Source of the DNA: JBBRNH01 sp038230415
GTDB lineage: Bacteria > Bacteroidota > Bacteroidia > Cytophagales > Spirosomataceae
NCBI GenBank assembly: GCA_038230415.1
Contig: JBBRNH010000031.1
Location: forward strand, 1-55,118
DNA: 55,118 nucleotides
Reading direction: 5' to 3'
Part shown: positions 19,423-28,541 of the stretch, in pieces
How positions within the stretch are numbered: the first letter of the stretch is position 1
How the letters are laid out: the number at the start of each line of letters is the position of its first letter
Translations under genes and position numbers: made by a program
Notes under the pieces: generated by a model
The model's input: only the letters and a program-made list of their open reading frames with translations
Databases searched by the model: none
What the model was told of the DNA's origin: nothing

Positions 19423-19471
19423 ATTGACTGTTTTTTTAACACAGAGGAGTTTTTTAACACAGAGGAACAGA

Positions 19472-19580
19472 GGTTTTACCACAGAGGTCATGGAGGTTTT
19501 CACGGAAAACACAGAGAATTTGTGTTCGGTAATTTTTCTCTGTGTTCTCCGTGAACCCTCCGTGTCTCTGTGGTGAAACC
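19472..19580. repeat. Imperfect inverted repeat rich in CACAGAGG
   Basis: Arms 19472-19518 and 19536-19580 are complementary over about 45 bp with several mismatches. The arms and the DNA leftward to about 19440 are themselves built of ACACAGAGG-like units. It separates the DUF4159 and MoxR genes and extends into the open frame of the latter. Confidence 0.8.
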
Positions 19581-19589
19581 CGGTGCGGT

Positions 19590-20264
19590 TTAAACTGCCG
19601 TCAACGCATACGTCACAATATTGACCCCAAACTTCGTATTGTCTTCGGCCAGAAAGCGTTTGTTCCTGAAATCGTAATCCCACTCGCAGCCGTAGTCTTT
19701 GTTGCTGTATAAGACCCCGATGCGGCCATTGACGATGATCGCTTTCAGGTAGTCATGCACCAGGTCGTCGCCCCAGCCATTGAGTTCAAAGGTGGTGGTG
19801 GGTGGCCCGTCGGGAAACTGAAAAAAGCAGGTGTAAATCGGGTGATTGTTCGGGATTTTCTGCAACGCCTTCGCCCCGAACGTCCGGCCCATCTCCTGCT
19901 CGAATGACTTGGCAAACAGCCCGTCAATATCGTGGTTGCAGTCGTCGACAAAGACAAACCCGCCGTTCTGCACGTAGCGTTTGAACTGCTCGCGCTCGGT
20001 AGCCGAGAACTCCACCAATTTATGGCCGCTCAAATAGCAGAACGGACTCCTGAACAGGTCGGGGCTGCCGAGCAGCACCACCCGTTCGTTGTGGTCAATG
20101 GGCAGCGTGGTGTATTCAACCAACGAGTGCAGCAGGTTGGCAGGCATCCGCTGGTCGGTGTCCCAGTCGCCGGAACTGTACTGAATACGGGTGAACACAA
20201 ACGGTTTCAAAGGCAGTCGGTTGAGCGTATGAAGCAGCGAAAATACGGACGAAACCGTATCCAC
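19590..20264 (-). CDS. DUF4159 domain protein
   Basis: A 224-residue protein of the DUF4159 family. It has the typical opening FTRIQYSSGDWDTD and the central motif GGFVFVDDCNHD (about residues 96-107), with a Rossmann-like, glutamine-amidotransferase-like fold expected. The C-terminal GVNIVTYALTAV is also typical. A GTG start at 20264 is used because an in-frame stop (TAG) sits directly before it; a GTG at residue 23 is possible. No membrane segment is seen in this frame. Family members are found in MoxR/DUF58/BatA operons, as here, where it is the first gene. The candidate 18-bp regulatory site at 20261-20278 abuts its start. Confidence 0.85.
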   Translation of the reverse strand: MDTVSSVFSLLHTLNRLPLKPFVFTRIQYSSGDWDTDQRMPANLLHSLVEYTTLPIDHNERVVLLGSPDLFRSPFCYLSGHKLVEFSATEREQFKRYVQNGGFVFVDDCNHDIDGLFAKSFEQEMGRTFGAKALQKIPNNHPIYTCFFQFPDGPPTTTFELNGWGDDLVHDYLKAIIVNGRIGVLYSNKDYGCEWDYDFRNKRFLAEDNTKFGVNIVTYALTAV

Positions 20265-20278
20265 CTACCGTTTACGAA
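20261..20278 (+). promoter_or_regulatory. Candidate T6SS regulatory site A
   Basis: This is one of three copies of YCANCTRCCGTTTACGAA in the window (others at 30019-30036 and 38331-38348). All three lie in intergenic regions between divergent genes of the T6SS locus. Here the pair is DUF4159 (minus) and clpV (plus). The function is inferred from position and conservation only. Confidence 0.5.
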
Positions 20279-20305
20279 CAAGTTGGGCCAAAAACCAACC
20301 GAAAA

Positions 20306-20337
20306 TTTGGGCTGTGTGGGAAAAAGACATACTTTTC
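20306..20337 (+). promoter_or_regulatory. Probable promoter of the clpV operon
   Basis: A TTTG at 20306-20309 is followed after 20 nt by TACTTTTC at 20330-20337. This matches the Bacteroidota -33/-7 pattern (TTTG, TAnnTTTG) at all but the last base. It lies about 44 bp before the clpV ATG and 28 bp after site A. Confidence 0.5.
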
Positions 20338-20380
20338 GACCAGAATTTATACCCCTTCCTAAACGCCGTTCCGCATCCCC

Positions 20381-22900
20381 ATGACGCTCTCCGAAGAGAC
20401 CAAACGCGCCGTTCAAATCGCGCAGGCATTCGCCAAAGAACATCAGCACAGCCACATTGCTCCGCCCCACCTCATGCTGGGCATTTTGCACAACGACGTG
20501 GGCCTCGCTACGTGGCTCGTGGCAATGGGCAAAGACATTTACTTTCTGCGCGACTGGGCCGAGTACCGGCTCGAAACGCTGCCCAAATCGGGCAAGCCCG
20601 TTGAAAACCCCGCCGGTAACGATGCCGTGCAGAACGTGTTTCAACTCGCCGAACTGGTGGCAACCCAGGCCGGTGCCTATTCCGTTGAGCCGATGCACAC
20701 CCTGGCGGCTATGCTCAAAGCGGGCGTGGCCTTCTCTGCCGACCAACTCAAAACCCTGCCCATCACCCAGAAAGAACTGCTCGATGCGGCCATGAACGAA
20801 CAGGCCATTGCCTCGGCGGTGAACCCCAACCGCGCGGCAGCCGACGGGAGCGCACCGGCAGAGGGCGGTCAGGCGGGCGGGGCGCAGTCGGCATTGCTCA
20901 AATTCTGTTCCAACAAAACCGACGCGGCCAAAGAAGGCAAACTCGACCCCATTATCGGGCGCGACCGTGAACTGCGGCTGATGCTCGAAATTCTGCTTCG
21001 GCGCACCAAACCCAACGTTATGCTCGTGGGGGAGCCGGGCGTTGGCAAAACGGCCCTCATCGAAGGCTTTGCTCAGGCGATTGTGGCCGGACTGGTTCCC
21101 GAAAGCCTGAAAAACGCCGAACTGTTTGAACTGGATTTGGGCGCACTCGTGGCCGGGGCTTCGTATAAAGGCGAAGTGGAAGACCGGCTGAAAAACATCC
21201 TCAAAGAGATTAAGCAGTATGACAAGGCGATTCTGTTCATTGACGAAATCCACGTCCTGCTCGATTCTACGGGGTCGGTCGGCACCGGCGCGGCTCAACT
21301 GCTGAAACCCGAACTGGCGCGGGGCGAAATCACGGTAATCGGTGCCACCACCCTCGAAGAGTTCCGTAAATACATCGAGAAAGACGAGGCTTTTGCCCGC
21401 CGGTTCGAGCGACTGGTGATTCCTGAACCCGACGTAGTAGCTGCTGCCCGGATGATTGCCAACCTCGTGCCGCGCTACGAAGCCCACCACAACCTGAAAG
21501 CCGACCCCGGCGTGGCTGACGAAGCGGTGAAACTTGCCCAACGCTACATCAAAGACCGCCGGCTGCCCGATGCCGCCGTTGACCTGCTCGACCGCACGAT
21601 GGCCGCCATTCGCTCCATGGGCGACACGGCCCACAACGACCTGCTGGCGTTGCAAACCGAACTCGTAGCCCTGCGCGAACGGATGGCCGAAGCCAACGAC
21701 GACCTGCCCACCCAACTCAGCGAATACCGCTGGCTGATGCAGCAAGTGCAGCACAAGGTAAGCCCGATTTTGCATCAACTCGCCGAGGATGAAACCCAGC
21801 CGGAGACCATCGAACTGCCCGACGTATTGCACGATTACCTCGTGAAGCGCATCGAAACGCTGTTGCCCTTAGCCGAAATCCGGCGCGAGACCATCACCCG
21901 GATGGACATTGCCGCGATGGTAGCCGCCAAAACGGGTATCCCGATGGGCAAACTCCAGACCGCCGAGCGCGACCGGCTGATGAAAATGGGCGAGGTCTTG
22001 CAAAAGCGCGTCGTAGGGCAAGACCACGCCGTGAAATCGCTGGCCGCGTCAATCCTCGAATCACGCGCCGGGCTGACGGGCGGCAAACAACCCACCGGCT
22101 CGTTCTTTTTGCTCGGCCCGACGGGAACGGGTAAAACCGAACTCGCCAAAGCCCTCGCCGATTTTATGTTCAACAACGAGTCGTTTTTGATCCGGTTCGA
22201 TATGTCGGAGTTCAAAGAAGAACACTCGGCGGCCCTGCTCTACGGCGCACCGCCGGGCTACGTCGGCTACGAACAGGGTGGTTTGCTGGTGAATAAAATC
22301 CGCGAAAAACCGTATTCGGTGGTGCTGTTCGATGAGATCGAGAAAGCCCACCCGTCGGTGTTCGACATTTTCCTGCAAATCCTCGACGAGGGCAAACTCC
22401 ACGACCGGCTCGGCAAGGAGGGCGACTTCTCGAACGCCATCGTGCTGTTTACGTCCAACATCGGCTCCGAGTTTGTGATTAAGGAGTTTGGCGAAGGCAA
22501 AATTCCGGCGGCTAACGACCTGATGGAGATCATGTCGCGGCATTTCAGGCCCGAATTTCTGGCCCGACTGACGGAGATTGTGCCCTTCTCGCCGATTACC
22601 GAAGAAAACGCCATCCGCATCTTCGACATTCACCTGCGCGGCCTGACGGGGCCACTCGGCAAGCAGGGCATCACGCTGGTGATTACGCCCGAAGCCCGCG
22701 AACATTTAGCCCTGAGCGGATTTAACCCGCGCTACGGCGCACGACCGCTGAAGGGAGTAATTCGGAGTCAGTTGCGGAGACCCATTTCGCGGATGATCAT
22801 CACCGGCGAAGTAGCCAAAGGCGGCACGATTCACGTGAGCATCAACGAGGAAAAGGAATTGGTCTGGAACGTGGAGCAACCCGTTGAAGCCGTTGCCTGA
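20381..22900 (+). CDS. tssH: T6SS AAA+ ATPase ClpV (TssH)
   Basis: An 839-residue double-ring AAA+ unfoldase that recycles contracted T6SS sheaths by extracting TssB/TssC. The N-domain (about 1-150) carries the Clp double repeat. The first AAA+ domain has Walker A GEPGVGKT at about 215-222 and Walker B AILFIDEIHVLL. The second has GPTGTGKTEL near 578 and VVLFDEIEKAHPSVF. The region between them holds a shortened middle domain (about 420-470). The C-terminal D2-small domain has GFNPRYGARPLKGVIRSQL. It lies first in the T6SS cluster, directly before TssB and TssC, which supports ClpV over ClpB. The long open frame on the opposite strand is a by-product of codon bias. Confidence 0.94.
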   Translation: MTLSEETKRAVQIAQAFAKEHQHSHIAPPHLMLGILHNDVGLATWLVAMGKDIYFLRDWAEYRLETLPKSGKPVENPAGNDAVQNVFQLAELVATQAGAYSVEPMHTLAAMLKAGVAFSADQLKTLPITQKELLDAAMNEQAIASAVNPNRAAADGSAPAEGGQAGGAQSALLKFCSNKTDAAKEGKLDPIIGRDRELRLMLEILLRRTKPNVMLVGEPGVGKTALIEGFAQAIVAGLVPESLKNAELFELDLGALVAGASYKGEVEDRLKNILKEIKQYDKAILFIDEIHVLLDSTGSVGTGAAQLLKPELARGEITVIGATTLEEFRKYIEKDEAFARRFERLVIPEPDVVAAARMIANLVPRYEAHHNLKADPGVADEAVKLAQRYIKDRRLPDAAVDLLDRTMAAIRSMGDTAHNDLLALQTELVALRERMAEANDDLPTQLSEYRWLMQQVQHKVSPILHQLAEDETQPETIELPDVLHDYLVKRIETLLPLAEIRRETITRMDIAAMVAAKTGIPMGKLQTAERDRLMKMGEVLQKRVVGQDHAVKSLAASILESRAGLTGGKQPTGSFFLLGPTGTGKTELAKALADFMFNNESFLIRFDMSEFKEEHSAALLYGAPPGYVGYEQGGLLVNKIREKPYSVVLFDEIEKAHPSVFDIFLQILDEGKLHDRLGKEGDFSNAIVLFTSNIGSEFVIKEFGEGKIPAANDLMEIMSRHFRPEFLARLTEIVPFSPITEENAIRIFDIHLRGLTGPLGKQGITLVITPEAREHLALSGFNPRYGARPLKGVIRSQLRRPISRMIITGEVAKGGTIHVSINEEKELVWNVEQPVEAVA

Positions 22901-23056
22901 TCGGGCCGTGATGGGCAAAAGAACCAGGAATTTTTACGCTTAATAAATACAAACCCATTTTTTAACCGGACACACACTTGATTTTGTAATTTCAAACCGA
23001 CTCACATAGGTTTGACTCATCAAAGACAGTCGAGTCCCCGAAACCAGTTCGTCGCT

Positions 23057-23506
23057 ATGCCAATGGAACCCAGTATGCCCGGAGCGTGGGCCGCTTACAA
23101 AGACATCTCACCGAGTTTGTCGCCCATTAATGAAAACAAAACCCTCTACGTCACCAAGCTCACCGACACGGTGCTGCCGGGCGAAGAAAAAGTGGAGGGC
23201 TTAGAGTCAGTGCAGGAAGTATTTGAGCAGTACAAGCCCGAATCGGGCGCTACGCTCTACGATCAGGCCGGGATGCCGTCTTACGAAAACTTCCAGTACC
23301 GTCGGCTCGGCGATTTCACCCAGCAGGGCTTGGTTGACCAAAGCCCGCTGCTGCGCGAATTGCAGAGCCGTAAAAACGATTTGCAAAAAATCAATATGCA
23401 CCTGCGCTCCAACAAACTCCTGCAGGCCGCCGTCAACAACCCACAGGCCAAATTGGTGGTGCTGGACATGATTCAACAGATGCTCGACGAAATTGAAACG
23501 GCCTAA
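23057..23506 (+). CDS. tssB: T6SS contractile sheath small subunit TssB
   Basis: A 149-residue protein that pairs with TssC to build the contractile sheath. The C-terminal half aligns with the TssB pattern: FQYRRLGDFTQQGLVDQSP, then LLRELQSRKNDLQKI, and the last helix of about 30 residues. The start at 23057 (MPMEPSMPGAW) is preferred over a TTG at 23012 because the extra residues are not family-like. It follows clpV by 156 bp and precedes TssC by 114 bp. The N-terminal half differs from classical TssB, as expected for Bacteroidota subtype iii systems. Confidence 0.85.
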   Translation: MPMEPSMPGAWAAYKDISPSLSPINENKTLYVTKLTDTVLPGEEKVEGLESVQEVFEQYKPESGATLYDQAGMPSYENFQYRRLGDFTQQGLVDQSPLLRELQSRKNDLQKINMHLRSNKLLQAAVNNPQAKLVVLDMIQQMLDEIETA

Positions 23507-23519
23507 AGTCGGTAGCCGG

Positions 23520-23614
23520 TTTTCTGTTCACGGTTTTCGGGATGCTTTGCTACTGAGAAATGCCCAGCTACAGCAGCGCACCCGTAAACTGAAAACCAGA
23601 AACCGAAAACCCAT
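23520..23614. repeat. Imperfect inverted repeat between tssB and tssC
   Basis: A GGTTTTC-rich left side (about 23517-23545) and a GAAAACC-rich right side (about 23585-23614) are imperfectly complementary, roughly 17 of 23 in the best alignment. It fills most of the tssB-tssC gap. Confidence 0.5.
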
Positions 23615-23620
23615 AAAAAA

Positions 23621-25033
23621 ATGAATACCGAAAAAGAAAAGACCCTGACCCCGGCGGCCCCCGCCCTAAAAGAACGCGAAGCCGCCCCGGTAGCCCCGGC
23701 CAAGTCGTTCGACCAGAATATTGCCGAGTTGATGAAACTCAAACTCGGCGGTTTCAAACTCATCGAAACTACCATTGACGGTGCCGATAACCTGAACCCC
23801 GAACGGCGGGCCAAGCGGAACATCTTCCTGAAAGAAGCCGACCGGCAGCGCGACCGCGACGAACTCAAAGCCCGGCTCGAACTCTGGAAATCGTTGCTGA
23901 CGATGAAGGATGCCGGCATTACCGACATGGCCGATGAGGTGGAAGCCAAATTTCAGACGACCGACGCGCTCCTGAAACAAAACCTGTCTGCCGCCGTTGA
24001 ATCGAGCCGCGAACTCGAAAGCGCGTATCGGGGCATTGCCCTGTTTTTTGCCAATGCCGAGGTGCCGGGCATGAAAACCCGCAACATCGTTTTCCTGAAC
24101 GCGGGTCTGGAGCAACTCAACCCCGCCGACGTGTATAACAACGACACGATTGAGTACGTCAAAAACGAACTCAACCAGGCCTACAACAAATTCGATATGC
24201 GCGAGAGCTACTCGCTGATGGTGGCACCGGGGTATCTCGGATCAAAGATGACGGTGGACTCGTGGGCCAAAATCGCCAACGACCACAAGCTCATGCTCGT
24301 GACCGATTACAAAGTGTTGGATACGCTGAAAGACACCTTAGCTGAGTTTCAGCGCGAAAAAATCGGCTCCGACGAGGCCCGGTACGCCAACGTACTCATG
24401 GCCTGCAACCCGATTGTGGGGCGCGGCAAGTACGACGATATTCAGGAAGAAGAAGACCTGTACGTGTGTCCGTCAACGGCACTGGCCGGTAAAATCCATA
24501 TGAATATCATCTCGCAGGTATCGGCGGGACTCAAATTCGGTGCGCTCGAACAGGCCGAAGGCGTGAAGTTCAACCTGCTGAAAACCGAAGTCGGCGAACT
24601 CGAAGGGCAGGGCTTAATCCCGCTCACGAAGGAGTTTGGCAAGGTCATTCCATTCTCCGGCAAAACGCTCTACAACGGCTCGAACATCGGGCTGAAAACG
24701 TACTCGGTGGTGCGCGTTTTTGACTGGATCATGAAAATCATGATGCACTTCTTGAACAAACGCTCGATGGAAAACTGGAGCAGCGCGGTGGAACGCAACA
24801 TCACCGAAGAGATTATCCAGTTTCTGGATAAAATCAGGGGGCCGGGCAAAATCATTGACAAGTTCGAGGCTCCCAAGTTTCGGCAGGACCCCAGCCAGCC
24901 CGACCGGATTTTTGTGGACATCAACATCACGCCGTTCTTCCCGGCCAAGACCTTCGTGATTGGTCTGCACGGCGAACGCGGGCGGAACGACGAAACGGGC
25001 CGCCGGGGTGAGTTTCAGGGCGGAGTGAAATAG
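23621..25033 (+). CDS. tssC: T6SS contractile sheath large subunit TssC
   Basis: A 470-residue sheath subunit. Family features are the central YSLMVAPGYLGSKMTVDSWAK, LMACNPIVGRGKYDDIQEEED with the CPSTALAGKI block, and the C-terminal FVDINITPFFPAKTFVIGLHG that forms the interstrand beta contacts. The N-terminal 35 residues are Ala/Pro/Lys-rich and probably flexible. It follows TssB and precedes the Hcp genes, so the sheath, tube and spike genes lie in order. Length is close to that of other TssC proteins of subtype iii. Confidence 0.93.
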   Translation: MNTEKEKTLTPAAPALKEREAAPVAPAKSFDQNIAELMKLKLGGFKLIETTIDGADNLNPERRAKRNIFLKEADRQRDRDELKARLELWKSLLTMKDAGITDMADEVEAKFQTTDALLKQNLSAAVESSRELESAYRGIALFFANAEVPGMKTRNIVFLNAGLEQLNPADVYNNDTIEYVKNELNQAYNKFDMRESYSLMVAPGYLGSKMTVDSWAKIANDHKLMLVTDYKVLDTLKDTLAEFQREKIGSDEARYANVLMACNPIVGRGKYDDIQEEEDLYVCPSTALAGKIHMNIISQVSAGLKFGALEQAEGVKFNLLKTEVGELEGQGLIPLTKEFGKVIPFSGKTLYNGSNIGLKTYSVVRVFDWIMKIMMHFLNKRSMENWSSAVERNITEEIIQFLDKIRGPGKIIDKFEAPKFRQDPSQPDRIFVDINITPFFPAKTFVIGLHGERGRNDETGRRGEFQGGVK

Positions 25034-25038
25034 TGTAC

Positions 25039-25140
25039 AGTTTTCGGCTTTCGGGCGGTTCGCCGTCACGACTATTCAGTTATCCCAGCAGGCTATTGTA
25101 GCTGAATAGGCGTGACGATGAACCGCCCGAAAACCGAACT
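25039..25140. repeat. Long inverted repeat between tssC and tssD1
   Basis: Arms 25039-25079 and 25102-25140 are complementary over about 35 bp with a few mismatches around a 22-nt loop. The right arm would be inside the coding frame if tssD1 began at 25112, which argues for the start at 25157. Confidence 0.75.
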
Positions 25141-25156
25141 AACCGAATACCGTTCT

Positions 25157-25555
25157 ATGCCATCATTCGCAGCCTATTTCACCGTCAGCGGGTTCGAGAC
25201 TGACCTGAACTACGTTTATCTCGATATCAATCAGGCCGTTGATACCCTGGGCCGACCGGCTTCGCTGACGCGGGGCGGCAAGGTGACGCTGGAATTTAAC
25301 GCCACCGACGACAGCGTGGTGGCCGAATGGATGGCAAACCCGGCCAAACGAATGGACTGTAAAGTAACGTTTCTGGGGCTGCTCGGCGAGCGGCTCAAAC
25401 AGATGGAACTGACCAATGCCTACTGCGTGGAACTGCACGAGCGGTTCGACGGCACCACCTCATCGAGTCAGATGGTAACCACCATTACCATCTCGCCCGA
25501 AACCATTACCGTCGGTGGTATCAAGTTAGACAACCGATGGCCCGATACTGAATAA
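25157..25555 (+). CDS. tssD: T6SS inner tube protein TssD (Hcp), copy 1
   Basis: A 132-residue Hcp-type protein whose hexameric rings stack into the T6SS tube. The subtype iii pattern is clear: LDINQAVDTLGRPASLTRGGKVTLEF, then the central VAEWMANP, and the final strand before NRWPD. The start at 25157 (MPSFAAYF) is chosen because the upstream repeat arm covers an earlier ATG at 25112. It is the first of four Hcp-like genes and differs clearly from the pair downstream, so it may carry a different cargo or serve as the main tube protein. Confidence 0.85.
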   Translation: MPSFAAYFTVSGFETDLNYVYLDINQAVDTLGRPASLTRGGKVTLEFNATDDSVVAEWMANPAKRMDCKVTFLGLLGERLKQMELTNAYCVELHERFDGTTSSSQMVTTITISPETITVGGIKLDNRWPDTE

Positions 25556-25575
25556 CGTAAACCACGAATCTGATT

Positions 25576-25986
25576 ATGGCCGCTTCATTCTCGTCCGACT
25601 TTATTGTCGGCGGCAAGACCTTCACTGTCCTGACCTGCGATTATAGCCTCTCGCAGCCAACCGACCCACGCGGGCGGCCCTCGGCGGGGGTGCGGGGCGG
25701 GCTGATTCGGGTGACGCTCACCGGCAACGATTATGCGGTGCTGACCAATTGGGCCATTGACCCGTTTAAGGCATTGGATGGCGAAATCCGGTTTCGGAAT
25801 ATGGAAGGCGGAACCATGAAAGTGGTGACTTTTAAGCAGACCTACTGCGTGTCGTACCGGGAGATTTTTACGCCCCACGACGGGGTAACGGCGGCCTATT
25901 CGTTTGATCTGGGCCTGACGGCGGCCAAGTTATTTATCGGCGTAACGATGCACGATAATCAGTGGCTCGACTGGAAACGGAGTTAA
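25576..25986 (+). CDS. tssD: T6SS tube protein TssD (Hcp), copy 2
   Basis: A 136-residue Hcp-like protein, starting 20 bp after copy 1. Its core matches the other copies in pattern: CDYSLSQPTDPRGRPSAGVRGG, then a strand-rich middle and YREIFTPHDGVTAAYSFDLGLT, ending in NQWLDWKRS. It lacks the long GRP-linked helix seen in the other three, so it could be a capping or adaptor variant of the tube. The function is inferred from family and position, between Hcp copy 1 and VgrG. Confidence 0.8.
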   Translation: MAASFSSDFIVGGKTFTVLTCDYSLSQPTDPRGRPSAGVRGGLIRVTLTGNDYAVLTNWAIDPFKALDGEIRFRNMEGGTMKVVTFKQTYCVSYREIFTPHDGVTAAYSFDLGLTAAKLFIGVTMHDNQWLDWKRS

Positions 25987-26036
25987 ACCAGTGACTATTC
26001 ACCCGGCATGATTCTTATTTTTTACGACGCAAGACA

Positions 26037-27878
26037 ATGGCACAGCAGGTTAAGGTAAACGTTCAGGTCGGCGGGAAGGCCATCAAACACTTCACGAGCC
26101 TGCGGATCGATCAGTCGCTGTTTACCCACCACAGCTTCGAGATTGTGGTGCCGTTTGAAGACATCGAAAGCAAAACCGATTTTTTCTTCAAAACCGGCCA
26201 TCAGGCCCTGTGCGGCAAAGCCGTCGAGATCAGTTTTGAGCCGTATTTCAAAGATGTGATCGCTGATTTCAAGTTTATGGGCGTAGTTACCGAACTGGCC
26301 CTGCACAACAACAGCGAGATGGTGAATTCGTACATCATCAAGGGCCACAGCCCCACGTTTTTGATGGAAGACGGGGTGCAGCGACGGGCGTTTGTGAAGC
26401 AGACCTTGGGGTCTATTTTTGGCCGAATCCTGCGCGACTACCCCGACAACATCCTGAAAAAGAGCGTGTCGCCCAAATTTATGGGCGAAATTGACTACAA
26501 AGCGCAGTATGACGAGAGTAGCTGGGATTTTTTGAGTCGGTTGGCCGCCGAATATGGGGAGTGGTTTTATTACGACGGGCAGGTGCTGAACATGGGCAAG
26601 CCCGGCACCAAAACCGTTCCGTTTGTGGTGGACGGGGTGCAGCATTTCGACATGGCCGTTAGCCTCAAGCCGGTGCGGTTCAATATGTTTCACTACAACT
26701 ACGTGAAGCACGAGCAGTACCGGAGTGCGGGCAGCGCGGTGGGGTTAGGGTCGCTGGGGTCGTTTGCCTACGGCGCGTCGAAGAGCCTGTTCGGGCAGAG
26801 TTCGCAACTGCATCCGCTGCGGTTTGTGCAGGCGCAGGCCGAGATCGACAGTGCGGTAACGGCGGTGAATCAGACCAATGCATCCGATTTGGTGCGGTTT
26901 CAGGGCGCGGGCGAAAACCCGAATATCACGGTCGGGATGCTGGTTGACGTAACCACGCAGAAGCTCATCAAGCCCGGCGAATACAAGAAAGAGAGCGTGG
27001 GTAAATACCGGATCACGGGAGCCACGCACACGGTGGACAACATCGGCAACTACGAGAATTTTTTCGAGGCCATTCCCGATGCGGCTCAGTTTCCGCCCCG
27101 GAATCACCACGTCAGGATGCCCGTTTCGCTGCCCGAAGTAGCCACCGTTATTGATAACAAAGACCTGCTGAAACTGGGCCGGGTGAAGGTACAGTTCCAC
27201 TGGCCGAATCAGTTTGAGGGAAAATCGTCGTGGGTGCGGGTGGCGATGCCCTACACGGGCAGCACCCGCGGGATGCTCTTTATTCCCGAAATAGACGATC
27301 AGGTGATGATTACCTACGAAGCGAATCACGTTGATTTTCCGATTATCGTGGGCAGTATTTACCACAAAAACCCGTCGAATAATTTCTGGTTCGATAACAA
27401 CTACCAGAAAATTATCCGCACGAAAGGCGGTAACAAGCTGGTTTTCAAGGACGAACCCGGCAAACAGGAGGTCTATATCACCAACGCCAACAAGAAGGGC
27501 GTGAATTTTCATATCTCCTTCAAAGACGACGGCATCATAACCCTCCACACCGACAACGGCCTGATTCAGCTCGAAGCCAAAGACATCACGCTCACCGCCA
27601 AACACAACATCACGATGAAGGCGCAGAACAACATCGAGATGACGGCCACGAATGATGTGATTATCAAGGGTAACAACCTGACGATGAACGCCCAGATGGA
27701 TGCCAAGCTGACAGCAGGTATGAAAATGGAAATCACTGGTGGAACAGAAACCGTTGTTGATGGCAGGATGTCAGTTGAAGTAAAGGGGGGGACATCGGCC
27801 AAGATGTCGGCAATGATGACCGAGGTGAGCGGTATGGGCATGGTAGAAATCAAGGCACCGATGGTCAAAATCAACTGA
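26037..27878 (+). CDS. tssI: T6SS spike protein VgrG (TssI)
   Basis: A 613-residue VgrG that forms the trimeric puncturing spike. Residues about 1-350 are gp27-like; the gp5-like OB-fold is at about 365-450 (LGRVKVQFHWPNQFEGKSSW and GMLFIPEIDDQVMITYE). The C-terminal 120 residues form a beta-helix needle with short repeats such as ITLTAKHNITMKAQNNIEMT. There is no extra effector domain behind the needle, so cargo must bind through PAAR proteins such as the effector encoded at 30051. It follows the Hcp genes on the same strand by 50 bp. Confidence 0.93.
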   Translation: MAQQVKVNVQVGGKAIKHFTSLRIDQSLFTHHSFEIVVPFEDIESKTDFFFKTGHQALCGKAVEISFEPYFKDVIADFKFMGVVTELALHNNSEMVNSYIIKGHSPTFLMEDGVQRRAFVKQTLGSIFGRILRDYPDNILKKSVSPKFMGEIDYKAQYDESSWDFLSRLAAEYGEWFYYDGQVLNMGKPGTKTVPFVVDGVQHFDMAVSLKPVRFNMFHYNYVKHEQYRSAGSAVGLGSLGSFAYGASKSLFGQSSQLHPLRFVQAQAEIDSAVTAVNQTNASDLVRFQGAGENPNITVGMLVDVTTQKLIKPGEYKKESVGKYRITGATHTVDNIGNYENFFEAIPDAAQFPPRNHHVRMPVSLPEVATVIDNKDLLKLGRVKVQFHWPNQFEGKSSWVRVAMPYTGSTRGMLFIPEIDDQVMITYEANHVDFPIIVGSIYHKNPSNNFWFDNNYQKIIRTKGGNKLVFKDEPGKQEVYITNANKKGVNFHISFKDDGIITLHTDNGLIQLEAKDITLTAKHNITMKAQNNIEMTATNDVIIKGNNLTMNAQMDAKLTAGMKMEITGGTETVVDGRMSVEVKGGTSAKMSAMMTEVSGMGMVEIKAPMVKIN

Positions 27879-27946
27879 CCGTTTTTTACAGCGAAACCCA
27901 ATTCAGTTTAACCAATAAGTACACCTTTTTAATACCAGCACCGATT

Positions 27947-28378
27947 ATGGCAGCATCCGCAATTGCCGCGTATTTTACCGCCAACGGAATTCCCGAAGTG
28001 GAAATCCAGAGTTGTTTTTATGAACTCAAACGCTCCGTTGACTCCAAAGGCCGCCCCTCGGCAGTGACCCAGGGCGGAGTGATTACGGTTGAGATTGTCT
28101 CGGCCCAGGACGACGCACCGCTGCCCGAATGGATGATTGACTCGTATAAAGAAGCGGACGGGAAACTGACCTTCATTGACGACAAGAAAGCGACCCTCAA
28201 AGAGGTGACCTTTGAGAAAGGCCGCTGCATCGGGTATGCCGAGCGGTTCGACAAAACGCCCCAGCAGATGGCCGATGGTCGGCCTTCGATGACCCTGACG
28301 CTGACGATCTCCGCCGAGAAAATCACCATCAACGGGGCCGGCCCGCACGACAACAACTGGGACGACAAACGCGCCTAA
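27947..28378 (+). CDS. tssD: T6SS tube protein TssD (Hcp), copy 3
   Basis: A 143-residue Hcp-like protein with the pattern KRSVDSKGRPSAVTQGG and WMIDSYKEADGKLTFIDDKK. It is one of a recent tandem pair: its product differs from copy 4 (28542-28973) at 8 of 143 positions, and the first 18 codons are almost identical in DNA. It lies 68 bp after VgrG. Family members make the tube or carry effectors in their lumen. Confidence 0.85.
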   Translation: MAASAIAAYFTANGIPEVEIQSCFYELKRSVDSKGRPSAVTQGGVITVEIVSAQDDAPLPEWMIDSYKEADGKLTFIDDKKATLKEVTFEKGRCIGYAERFDKTPQQMADGRPSMTLTLTISAEKITINGAGPHDNNWDDKRA

Positions 28379-28541
28379 GCCGGTTGCCCACCGGCAGGAT
28401 TGCCGACAAGACGCTCGGCACTACGCGATTTCGTATAGACCATTCCGGTAGCGGCTTCGGTTGTTTGCCGGGTGATGTAGTGCAAAACAAACAGTAGCGT
28501 TCACATTTTTCAGTTCACAATTTTTAACACCATTATCAATT

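Noticed and set aside
20207..21832. 541-codon open frame on the minus strand
   Set aside because: It lies opposite the well-supported ClpV gene, its product has no recognisable motif, and GC-rich codon bias often keeps the opposite strand open.
20381..22900. ClpB chaperone instead of ClpV
   Set aside because: The middle domain is short, and the gene directly precedes tssB and tssC.
26745..27605. 286-codon open frame on the minus strand
   Set aside because: It lies opposite VgrG, whose motifs are clear.
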